27,673 nt of DNA from Gnetum montanum (lineage: Eukaryota > Streptophyta > Gnetopsida > Gnetales > Gnetaceae). The notes under the pieces were generated by a model. It was not told where the DNA came from. It searched no databases and saw only the letters and a program-made list of their open reading frames with translations. The position numbers and the translations under genes are program-made. Location: assembly GCA_015680685.1 (NCBI GenBank), contig MNCI01003813.1:110368-138040 (forward strand). The letters run 5' to 3'. Positions 1 to 8,460 of the stretch are shown here, in pieces. Numbering within the stretch: the stretch's first letter is position 1; each line of letters begins with the position of its first letter.

Positions 1-450
1 CCCCTTGCCACTGTAAAATAGACGTGCTTGTCAGAGAAACATCTAGTTCAACATTTGATCTACCCCCTTCAATATATCCCTCCTTTCTAGTCCTTGAGGA
101 TGAAGTTAAGATATTTAGTTCTTTCTTTCCGTTTTCATCATTTTCTTTTTTTTACATCATCCTTGAATTCACAGCTGCCATTGCTCCTTGAAGTTACACT
201 TTTTCTGGATTCCCTGAAAGATGAAATTGGTCCTAAAACTATGCGAGAGGAGTCACCGATGGAAATTTCTGTGTCATCAGGATCTTACTTTATATCTTCT
301 TTTGTTTCGTGCATATCCTGAAGACTGACAAGCTGGAAATAGGCACCTTTGGGAATTGCCATTAACTTTTTCAACTATCAAATTGCAAAAACTTTTAACC
401 AGTTTTATCATGCCAACCTGTTCCATGAAATGGCCAAAATGTGCCAACAA

Positions 451-804
451 CATCATAGTGGGTCAACTCATTATCTAGGAACTACATCGTATGAAGTGCG
501 CCACTATGCTTACTACAATCAAGTGTGTGAACCCTAATGGGGTGAGTATGGACTAGTTCCAATATTTCCAACATGCAAGGATCCTCAACCTCCATTTATT
601 AATCCTTGCATACCATTCGGTCCTAAACATCATAGTGGGTCAACTCGTTATCCGGGAACTACATTGTATAAATTGCCCCACTATGCTCCTTATAACCCAG
701 TGTGTGAAACCTGACAGGGTAAGTATGATTGAGTCCCAAGATTTCCAAGAAGCAAGGATTCTAGTCGTCAATTATTAATCCATGTCATCCAAAACCGTTT
801 AGCT
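451..804 (+). repeat. 177-bp tandem duplication, two copies
   Basis: Copies start at 451 and 628, both with CATCATAGTGGGTCAACTC, and stay alignable over about 177 bp, exactly 59 codons. In the + frame both read as a Tyr/Pro/His-rich peptide (HHSGST, then HYAxYN and VCE). Both carry a stop at the same codon (TAA in copy 1, TGA in copy 2) just before a splice-donor-like GTRAGTAT. The mismatch level shows that the duplication is old. I do not recognise the peptide. Confidence 0.75.
542..726 (+). promoter_or_regulatory. Duplicated splice-donor-like sites
   Basis: GTGAGTAT at 542-549 and GTAAGTAT at 719-726 occupy the same place in the two 177-bp copies, and both are preceded by GG. They match the plant 5' splice-site consensus well. 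A good acceptor lies at 2148, just before the 3' ORF, so a subgenomic splice is conceivable. That is inference: short donor matches are common by chance. Confidence 0.3.
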
Positions 805-849
805 ATGAGGGATGTCCCTCATTCTAATAACAAGCAGGATTAATAACCA

Positions 850-962
850 TTTTTCATTTTCTTTAATTTTACAACTTTTTTGTTTTTCAGTTTTTCATTT
901 TTCAACTTTTTGTTTTTGTCTTTTCATCTTTTTATCCTTTCTCTGTGTTTGTATTTTCATGT
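850..962 (+). other. T-rich tract downstream of 177-bp repeats
   Basis: About 110 bp made almost only of runs of T broken by CA, CAG or GTT. Copy B has a comparable T-rich stretch in element sense just after its integrase (9495-9670). The tract may be a shared structural part of the spacer between pol and 3' ORF. No coding meaning is claimed. Confidence 0.45.
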
Positions 963-1091
963 TTCTGTAAGTAATCTCATTTACGAATAAAACACTCATG
1001 TGGATCGTTGGTTGAGGTGTGTTCTATGTTATTAAGTCATGAGTGATCAATTATTTGGAACAGTGAGCCCACTACACCCACTCATCCACTC

Positions 1092-1099
1092 TATAAATA
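1092..1099 (+). promoter_or_regulatory. TATA-like box TATAAATA in spacer
   Basis: TATAAATA followed by AAGAGG resembles the LTR promoter of the same element (TATAAATA then AGAGG at 3086). It may be a relic of an LTR-derived promoter inside the spacer or a chance match. It lies about 1 kb upstream of the 3' ORF. Confidence 0.25.
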
Positions 1100-2120
1100 A
1101 AGAGGTTCTGTTCGAGGGTACAGTGATATTCTTGAAATTTCTTGAACTTAAAATTAATTTTGTGTTCATTGTACCCATAATGAAGAAGGATGGACCAAGA
1201 GGGAATGATTAGGGTGTCACATTAAGGGGACTTGTGGATTCTCTTTGGTGTCATCCATGGGAGTTATCAGGCAATATGGTTGTACTAAGATCCTTGTAGA
1301 TCTAACTAAAATGGGAGTAAGAGTAATCAAAAGGGCACTCAAAATTCAAATGTTGTTCTAGGGGGTCACACTGGAAAGACATGCACCCATGCCTGAAGGT
1401 TGGCGGCTTCTCTGGATTCAGTAAAGTGAGAAAAAAAAGAAACGAAAAAGAAGTGCCATAAAAAAAATCACTCCTCCCTTGTACTGAACGCCAAGTGATC
1501 GTACGCCTTGTTGTTATGGTACTCTCATAGTTTTTCATCATGGGATGAAACAATGCGATGTCACTGATTAGAAGGATGAACTTGGTCCTGATCTTGGAAT
1601 GATGGGTTAATGACACCTTAATNCACACCATCATAATTTTCGTGCCTTCAAAACTAGTTGAATTACCCTGGAACCCTTTAGTCCATATGTCCTTAGTTTA
1701 CATCAATTAATTTCAAAAGAAATATTAAAAATTTGGTACATTCTCTACAACTTGCGATTGCGCATCCCTTGCTTTCATATCCACAACTCGCTTGCTGATA
1801 CTTCGATTTTCATTCCGTTTGAACCTAGAACCCGACGTGTTCAGCTTAGTCATGGGGGAGGGGCACATGCCAAACAGTGCATACATTTTTTTAAATTCAT
1901 CATTTTCCGAAGGACATCTTTAAGGGTAATTAGTTCTAAAATAAAGAATAAAATGTGTCAAAAATAATTTCATCCCCTTAGTTATACCAAAAAATTAAAT
2001 TGGGTAGCCACCTAAGTCACAAGATCCATTATTACAATTTTCGGGGACGATCACACGCTATAACATAAGATCTTTAATTAAGGAAAGTAGTAAGGTATAA
2101 CTTGATTTCGTAAACAACCT

Positions 2121-2148
2121 TACTAATGCTTGACCCGTGTGATTGCAG
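2121..2148 (+). promoter_or_regulatory. Branch point and 3' splice acceptor before the 3' ORF
   Basis: TACTAAT at 2121-2127 matches the branch-point consensus. TGTGATTGCAG ends at 2148 and is followed directly by the ATG of the 3' ORF. About 21 bp separate branch site and AG, a normal distance. This is the arrangement expected if the ORF is expressed from a spliced subgenomic RNA, as for env-like genes of retroelements. The motif is seen directly; its use is inferred. Confidence 0.45.
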
Positions 2149-2744
2149 ATGGCTCCGAAATATGCACAGCAGGAGGGTCTTGTTCGAGGTGGAACGAAAC
2201 GATCTCAGAGAGGTGGAAGACACGATCTTGCCGAAAAACATGGAAAACAGGAGGAACAATCTTTTAGCATTCATCAAAAAGATCCTCCTACCATACGGTC
2301 TAGGCAGGCAGAAGTAGGAGATACCCTCTCTGAAAGCGGTGCCTGGTACTTAGGGGAAATGTATCAATTTTGGCACAATGAAGAAGAAGGCACCATGGTT
2401 AACATTTGTGGTGTGACTATTGACTTCTCTGTTCAAGCCATTTCAAAAGTATTAAACCTTCCGAACATAGGACCAAAGGTTGCTCAGCACCAGTTGGACA
2501 CTTTTAGAACCAAACAACTTAATAAACTACTGACAGAGAATAAAAGGGTGGCAGAAGAAAAAGAGAAGGCTGTTTGGGTTGCCTCTATGGCACAAGTGCA
2601 AACTTACATGCATGCCAAGGCATTCAAGGCCTTACAAGAGGAGAAACTCTAAGCTATACTTCAATGCTATCAAATCCCAGACCTGGAGCGCAAGAAAAGG
2701 GAAAGACACCTATGGAGGAGTCATTGCCACCAGGAACTACATGA
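2149..2744 (+). pseudogene. Copy A 3' ORF, internally deleted
   Basis: The open part is 167 residues (2149-2652). I start at 2149 because this ATG follows the splice-acceptor AG. The N-terminus is basic (about residues 10-30). Residues 65-110 (GAWYLGEMYQFW, then GVTIDFSVQAISKVLNL) resemble the 'putative plant transposon protein' domain found after pol in Athila-like elements. Residues 115-160 are charged and probably coiled coil. The segment LDTFRTKQLNK to AKAFKAL has a clear homologue in copy C (LDTFRTEKLNKF), but copy C continues for some 350 residues of coiled coil before EEKLQ, whereas here AKAFKAL runs straight into QEEKL: an internal deletion. The TAA at 2650 matches a Gln codon in copy C. 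After a frameshift the shared tail (PGAQEKGKTPMEE) ends at TGA 2742-2744. Function unknown; no membrane segment seen. Confidence 0.65.
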
Positions 2745-2883
2745 GTTCCAAATTTTTGTAAATATTCTGTGTGTTGTGTCTTTGTTTTATTTTCTTCCCA
2801 CACTGCAGCATCATCCCATTTTTCCATCTAATAATCCCATACCTATCCACTGTGTAATTAATGTAGCTTGTTCTCACTTTAAC

Positions 2884-2916
2884 TCGAGGACGAGTTTTCA
2901 TTCAGTCGTGGGGGTA
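2884..2916 (+). promoter_or_regulatory. Polypurine tract block, copy A
   Basis: The block ends TCGTGGGGGTA directly before the LTR start TGATGAG. The polypurine tract primes plus-strand synthesis. All 33 bp, including the TTTTCATTCAGTC upstream, recur almost unchanged in copies B (4019-4051) and C (25649-25681). That fixes both the element's orientation and the LTR boundary. Confidence 0.8.
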
Positions 2917-2989
2917 TGATGAGACATGAAATTGCTCATATTGCTGGCGGTTACGTTAAGGCACCCACGATAAGGCACCCACATTATAT

Positions 2990-3069
2990 CATGGGCCATG
3001 ATATCGCGTATGTGATATATCATGGGTCGCGATATCGCATATGTGATGTATCATGGGCCGCGATATCGC
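2990..3069 (+). repeat. 31-bp U3 repeats with GCGATATCGC palindromes
   Basis: Units start at GATATCGC (3000, 3031, 3062), with a partial copy upstream. Each unit holds GATATCGC, TATGTGAT and ATCATGGG. The perfect palindrome GCGATATCGC occurs at 3029-3038 and 3060-3069. The array sits just upstream of the TATA box, where an enhancer is expected. Confidence 0.75.
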
Positions 3070-3085
3070 AGTCAGCCAAAATTTC

Positions 3086-3093
3086 TATAAATA
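3086..3093 (+). promoter_or_regulatory. LTR A TATA box
   Basis: TATAAATA lies about 170 bp into the LTR. The same box is present in the other three LTRs, at 17988-17995 (+), 17425-17432 (-) and 25515-25522 (-). Confidence 0.7.
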
Positions 3094-3213
3094 AGAGGTG
3101 GCTCTCCCTCATTTCCATCCAGTTTTAGAGTAGCGAAGCTCTGGCAGTTTGATTCCTCTAGTTAGAATTTTTCCCGTGTCTACCCGCAGTGTGGTGAATG
3201 TGATTGTACAGTG

Positions 3214-3264
3214 TCTTTATTCAAGTGTGCCGTACTTGGACACGCACATGACTGGCAATAAAGA
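3214..3264 (+). promoter_or_regulatory. Poly(A)-signal hairpin in R, LTR A
   Basis: TCTTTATT (3214-3221) is complementary to AATAAAGA (3257-3264), which contains AATAAA. The 35-nt loop has a second small stem, CAAGT with ACTTG. The same arrangement occurs in the other three LTRs. Confidence 0.6.
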
Positions 3265-3480
3265 TCGAGATTACTTCATCATTGCAGCATTCACTTAGTT
3301 TATTTATTTGTTATTTATTGCTTTCATAGCACGGTATGAGTATGACTTGGCTACGAGCATCTACGAGTGTGTATGGCTAGTTAAGGAATCGGTTGCTCAT
3401 CGCAATTAGTCTCTCACCCTTAAACTCCTAGAAGCGGAACGAGTACAACTTGATTACGAGCATTTAAGTGTGACCGCGTG

Positions 3481-3617
3481 GTAGCCCAGTGGTGTAGCTA
3501 GGGGGATTTACTCTTAGTAGCCCAGTGGCGTATTTGGGGTCTACGCTTGGTAATCCCAGTGCCGTACCTAGGATCTATGCTTGGTAGTCCCAGTGGTAGT
3601 CGTGCACGAAGTCCAAG
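3481..3617 (+). repeat. Four-copy 33-36 bp repeat in U5 of LTR A
   Basis: Units start at 3481, 3517, 3550 and 3584 with GTAGCCCAGT, GTAGCCCAGT, GTAATCCCAGT and GTAGTCCCAGT. The solo LTR and LTR C have fewer, shorter units at this place. A flanking segment is also duplicated (3368-3409 and 3619-3660, both with TGTGTATGG and AAGGAATCGGTTGCTC). Together these explain the greater U5 length in LTR A. Confidence 0.7.
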
Positions 3618-3943
3618 ATGTGTATGGTTGATCAAGGAATCGGTTGCTCGTCGCACTTAGCTAGATTAGATTTTCTTACCCTTTTCCTCTTAGCTTAGAT
3701 TTAGTTAAATATTATTTTCCACTGCCATTAGGAGTAGGGTTAGAATTAGAACACATCATACACCTCATCTAGACTAAACCATATGTGACATATGCAAAAC
3801 TAGTCTAGATGGGAAGACAGCGAACTGCGACCTAAGGCTAACTATCTAGGTGCCACAACTAGTCCATCTACGGAGTTCGACCGGATCGTGCGTGCGACGC
3901 TCGTTTCATATGGTTGAGTGTAGGGATATGTCGCCACTCATTA

Positions 3944-4018
3944 CTACATCAACAGGATCCCATTAATGGGGTCACGTTGACAACATTCCGTCAACGTGGC
4001 TAACTAAATGACTCATCA
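3944..4018 (-). mobile_element. 3' LTR remnant of copy B (75 bp of U3)
   Basis: On the - strand it starts TGATGAGTCATTT at 4018, directly after the polypurine tract. It aligns with the U3 start of the 5' LTR of copy B (17553 downward), though with many mismatches and indels. It ends where LTR A begins. The remainder of this LTR would lie beyond the 5' end of copy A, outside the window. Confidence 0.65.
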
Positions 4019-4051
4019 TACCCCCATGACTGAATGAAAATTCATCCTCAA
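4019..4051 (-). promoter_or_regulatory. Polypurine tract block, copy B
   Basis: On the - strand it reads TTTTCATTCAGTCATGGGGG then TA, directly before LTR start TGATGAG. It is nearly identical to the blocks of copies A and C, although the rest of copy B is heavily decayed. Confidence 0.8.
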
Positions 4052-4251
4052 GTTCTTTACAAAATTTGTGAAGGTATGGGATTATCGACATCCAAAATAA
4101 ACACAAAAACTACAAAACAAAAACTAAGTGTCCAAAGTGTATGGGTTTACAATGATTACAAAATTTCAAGTGTTTAGAATAACAAAATTGAACACGAAGA
4201 TAAAACTTGATAAACATAATTCCTCTGATAGCACGAAGACATTAGAGAAGA

Positions 4252-6265
4252 TCAAACAATCCTAGGTGATGGAGGCCCCTAAGGCTCCAAGGGACCTTCT
4301 CCTACCTAAGGCACACATGTTGGTTAAAGCAGTTGTGGTTATCCAGTGATAACTACAACATCTGGTGAAAGACAAAAGGCATCCAATAGTGCCTTCATCT
4401 TCTCCTTCTTTCCCCTAGGATCATTTATGATTCACATAGCTTCTTGAATGTAGGTCAAAGTGGGAACATCCCAAGGATAGGGCATTATTAGGAATATCTC
4501 CTTCATATTGATAAACCAAGTAGCGAAAAGTTTGCATTCAACATTAAATGTCTTCACTGCATTCTACAGCTCCTAGTAGTCATTCATCCTATTGGCCAAA
4601 TTCTCAATAGTGGATCTTTGATCGATGAATCATACCATGAGAACCTCAAGTTCAACATTAGCAATCTCAAGCTTTTTCTTAGTCTCCTCATGAGTTTTAA
4701 ACTCAACCTTGTACAACAAGTACAAGCTAGCCACTTTCTTCTCCAACTTTGACCATAGCTATTTAGTAGTCAGCATTGCCAAGTTTGCATAATGAAGATT
4801 GGCAAGCTCCATATATTCTATCATCTCCTCTATCTGCAACTATTTCAAGCTTTTTCCTAGTCTCCTTATGGGTTTTAAACCCTGCCTCATACAGCAAGTA
4901 CAAGCTAGCCACTTGCTTCTCCAACTATGACTACGATCACCCAGTAGTCAACATTGCCATGTGTGCATGATGGAGATTGGCAAGCTCCATATACTCCATC
5001 ATCTCCTCAATTTGTAGCACTTTCATGTGGATCTCCACTTTGTTGTAGTCATTGAGCCCATCGAAGATAGCTTACCAGACATCACTTCCTTTTTTCCTTA
5101 AAATGCTGAAGGATCTCATTGACTTTTTGCCTTCATCATCTAGATGTGTTTTTCATTGATTTCTTTCTATAGACTAACCTAATCTTTGTAATGGTTCTTG
5201 ACCCTCTCAAATTCAAAAGCCTCATTCTTTCAAGCGGCTATCTCTATTGCAAATTTTTGGTGAAGAGGTTGAACTTCCTCCATGGAGAGATTTGTGTTTT
5301 CAATTGCCAATCTTCTCAATTTAGTGTTCACTCTAGTTAGCCACTCCTACTGTTGATGGATAAATTCTTACATTTGCTGCTTCTACACATCAACATTTGG
5401 TAGGAGATTATTCTCTACAGTCAGGATTTCATTCTCATGGCACATATGGACCAAGTTCTTTTGAATTGTGTACGTTTTGGCATTGGCTATAGACTCATCA
5501 AGGATGGTTATCTCCTTTTCATTTTCAACCTATTTGAGCTTTTCCTAAAGCTATTGAAAAGCTTCATCATGTGTCAGTGCAGGGATGAGAAACATGGGAT
5601 GAGCAAGGTGGGCTCTTAATTCTACAACCTTTGCAGCCAAGAATTGATTCTAAGCTTGGGCTATTTTGAGTTGCCCCTCAAATATCATACACTTGCCCCT
5701 CTCACTACAAGAAACTTCAACTAGGTTATTATTATGGTCTTCAAAAGATTGAAGATATTCAGAATTGATTGCCTGGTTCCTACCAATCAATCAAACAACT
5801 CTTCATACAAGGCTATACTTAATCTACCACTAACTATTCTTGCAGATGTTTATACATCTCTAAGTGTAGAAACATTTGGTACAAACACCACAGGTGCATT
5901 TAAGGCCTTGGAAATTCTATTAATAACCACCTCTATAGCTATCTCCTACCCATGGTATTGCATCACCAAGATAGTTATTCCCTCACCATCCTCTAGAGGC
6001 ACGAAAAATGTAGTGACATTCCCAAAGATTTCTAGGAATTGTTGCTATTGACATAAAGATATTTTCACCTCTTGGGCATCAAGATTTAATCTCATAGGCA
6101 TCTGCGTTTGTTGGAGAGAGAAAATTGGTCCACCTCCTTTCATTTGGCTGATGGTTTAAGCCACTTTGTTGAGGTGACTCATTGTTGGGCAATACAAAGA
6201 TGTTCTGCCATCACTCATTCCTACTTGTTACTCTTGCTTACACAAGAGCTACTCTTGGATCCCAT
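4252..6265 (-). pseudogene. Copy B 3' ORF, decayed, coiled-coil type
   Basis: The likely start is ATG at 6265 (MGSKSSSC) and the end TGA at 4254-4252, about 2 kb or 670 codons with several stops and frameshifts. Near 5990-5850 the frame reads EDGEGITILVMQYHG and then INRISKALNAPVV, matching EEEGTMVNICGV and AISKVLNLP in copy A, so this is the same N-terminal domain. The middle (about 5750-4450) is rich in Lys, Glu, Leu and Gln, as expected for a coiled coil. The C-terminal GEGPLEP and PPSPRIV match PMEEPPPPRIT of copy C. The coiled-coil part carries a 178-bp tandem duplication. Position after integrase suggests an accessory or env-like ORF, but I see no signal peptide or membrane segment. Function unknown. 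Confidence 0.55.
4668..5023 (-). repeat. 178-bp tandem duplication inside the copy B 3' ORF
   Basis: Two head-to-tail copies start at 4668 and 4846 (+ strand text CAAGCTTTTTC). They share AGTACAAGCTAGCCACTT and GATTGGCAAGCTCCATATA. Copy C has a single unit at the same place (about 26200-26380). Because 178 is not a multiple of three, the duplication would shift the frame unless small indels compensate. Confidence 0.75.
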
Positions 6266-7393
6266 GATAAAGAGCTTACCTCTAATAGTTATAGGGTCAA
6301 ATAATAGAGTGAATTGAACAAACGATTATGAAGATATGGCCCTTGGAAGGTTCTAGGCTCTGAAAAATCCAAAAACTCTTGCTCCTTTATGAGAAAATGT
6401 GAAAATTGCTAAGTGTTCACATCTATGTATAGGTGGGTGGATCCCTACATTGACAAGGTCCTTATACAGGGTCCCATTTACGTATGGGCTCTCTCAACAA
6501 GTACTCATCTACAAAGCTAATCCCCAAAATTTCCACATTAAATATCTTTAAAAATACAAGGAGTTTTCTTGTGAAATTAGTGTCTATGGAGAGCTAGAAA
6601 AGCTGTGTACATGATGAAAAAATTAGAATAGGGCTTTAAAGTTCACAAAATTTGGAAAATTGGAGAATGAAATTTTATGAACATGCCTTAAGAAGGGCAT
6701 AGTTGAATCCATCAATGGGGCATACAAAAGATTTGGTTACGAAAATGTCTAAGGATAAGGAACTTAACTAGCCCAACCAAGAGATATGCAAGTGGGTCCT
6801 TCCCATAGTAGGAACATGCCCTTTTTACCCTTGAATAACCTCAACTAAGGAATCAACGGACCCCACAATTGATTAATAGTTATGAAAAGTTAAGAATTGA
6901 AGCTAGAAGAATCTCCCTAATAATTTCAACATGTCAAACTAAGACATTAAACAAAAACATGAAAACTGGCAATGAGGCGGATTATGGAAAGCATTCATGG
7001 ATGAGATGGAATTCTAAATTGTAGTCACATGAAGTCCTATGTGAAAGACCACAAAATGTTTCATATCATAACCAATCTTCATCACGTAGCTTTCACCTGA
7101 TGAAACCCAAGAAAAAATTTCATTGTAAATGTGAAAATTATAGCCAACAATGGACAATTTCACATACTTTATGCTTTTGAGGCCAAAAAATGGCTCATAA
7201 CTGGTCAAAGCCTCATTCCCCAAGTAAAAAAGCCACCTAGTATCTATATTTGGGCTCTGGGGTGGGGGTGGGGTGGTTGGGGTCAAAAATGCCTTTTGGA
7301 ATGCCAAAAAAGGCAATTTGATGCATCTTATGAGGGTGTAGACATTTTTCTACGTTGGAAACACATGCAAGGGGATAGATCTCACCTACCCCT

Positions 7394-7711
7394 AGCATGG
7401 AAAAGAGTGGGGGCTTGAAAAATTTCCCCCCTTCAATGTGGAGACCAAAGGTACATTTTGAAAATTTTTCCCTCAGACTAGAAAGTTTCCCCTTAGCATG
7501 GAAACTTCTCTTCTTCCCCACCAACCTAGAAAGTTTCCCATCCCACACCACACCACCACCCCCTCCCCTCCCTCCAACAAGGAAAATTCAATCTCTAAGC
7601 ATGGAAGCCACATGTTGCAAAATTTATCAAGTTATGCACTTCAACATTGATCAACCACTTCAACAAACATGGTGGAGAGCTTAGCGTGGAAGATCCATCT
7701 CTAGCGTTGAA
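7394..7711 (+). repeat. Recurring AGCATGGAA-like motif
   Basis: AGCATGGAA occurs at 7394, 7495 and 7598, AGCGTGGAA at 7683 and AGCGTTGAA at 7703. The first gaps are about 100 bp. The variants look like CpG decay of one AGCGTGGAA-type ancestor. Sequence between the motifs is only loosely similar. Confidence 0.4.
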
Positions 7712-7882
7712 GGGGTGCCCAGTTACTATTTTAGTAAACAAAATGGTCATGGGGGAAGCACTTATTATTTTTAGTAGCCCCACAAATTTGGACACCCATT
7801 TCACCTAAATTTGGTAGCCAATTTGCAACAAAATTACATCAAATTTGCAGCCAATTTGCAACCCCATTCATGGCCCAAAGAC

Positions 7883-8460
7883 CCTATAAAACCCAAACTC
7901 CAACATCATTTACAAGTTCCAAACACATTTTATGGACAAGGTTCACCAATTTTGGATAAGGTGGAGCATTTTTTATAATATCATACACTCACAAGCAATT
8001 TTCAGTAGAAATTTTCATACACACAACTCCACACCTGGGGCATTTTAGGCACTCAAGAGCTCTTTCACGTTCCCATACTTGCAGTCTCTTGAACGCCAAC
8101 ATGGAAGCATTAAGGCCTTGAGACTTGATGGATTTTGGTGTTAACACTACACTTCTAGGACTCCAAACCCAACATGGAGCAACTTAGCATCCAAATATTC
8201 TCCCTTTATCACCCTCTAGTAATGACCAAATTAATAGATCCAAGGTTGCAGTAGCAAAGGAAGGTTCGATAACATCAAGAGTGGCTTAGCACCCAAATCG
8301 TGGAGTAGATAATCTTAGCTTCAACAGGCTTTGAACTCTTGTTCAAGTGAATCTCCTTTTTTGCTCATCTAGACACTATTTATATACATTTCTCTAACTT
8401 ATTCTTTATTCTTTTTGCAATAAAGTTTTATGTTTTGAGTTTTGTGTTAAAAAATAAAGT
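7883..8460 (+). promoter_or_regulatory. Possible promoter and poly(A) unit
   Basis: CTATAAAAC near 7883 resembles a TATA box. AATAAAG occurs near 8420 and again near 8454 within a T-rich stretch. This pairing could mark the U3-R part of an unrecognised + strand LTR or a small transcript. I found no LTR ends or target duplication, so this is only a candidate. Confidence 0.2.

Larger units (their letters stand above)
1..2120 (+). other. Copy A upstream region, no intact gene
   Basis: This stretch lies upstream of the 3' ORF of copy A and is probably its spacer between integrase and 3' ORF, although I found no integrase motif in it. It holds a 177-bp tandem duplication (451-804), a T-rich tract (850-962) and a TATA-like site (1092-1099), each listed separately. 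The rest (1-450 and about 1100-2120) has no recognisable protein domain. Short open frames at 94-321, 1302-1634 and 1752-1967 have no family motif and look like chance. Position 1623 is an ambiguous base. Parts could instead be unrelated older insertions. Confidence 0.4.
2917..3943 (+). mobile_element. 3' LTR of copy A (Ty3/gypsy)
   Basis: About 1027 bp from TGATGAGACATG, directly after the polypurine tract, to CGCCACTCATTA, where related LTRs end CACTCATCA. U3 is about 170 bp with GATATC-rich 31-bp repeats. TATAAATA lies at 3086-3093. R carries TCTTTATT and AATAAAGA arms (3214-3264). U5 is long and expanded by 33-36 bp repeats (3481-3617). The conserved end TATGGTTGAGTGTAGGG is shared with the solo LTR and with copy C. 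The flank at 3944 is the U3 of copy B in the opposite orientation, so copy A most likely inserted into the 3' LTR of copy B. The 3' end may be off by a few bases. Confidence 0.8.

Noticed and set aside
1302-1634. 110-codon - strand open frame as a host gene
   Set aside because: It contains an ambiguous base, has no recognisable motif and sits in element spacer.
4776-4970. 64-codon + strand open frame
   Set aside because: It lies antisense to the copy B 3' ORF inside its 178-bp duplication.
7014-7684. Four overlapping open frames of 95-104 codons
   Set aside because: They overlap on both strands in C-rich or G-rich low-complexity DNA and carry no domain.
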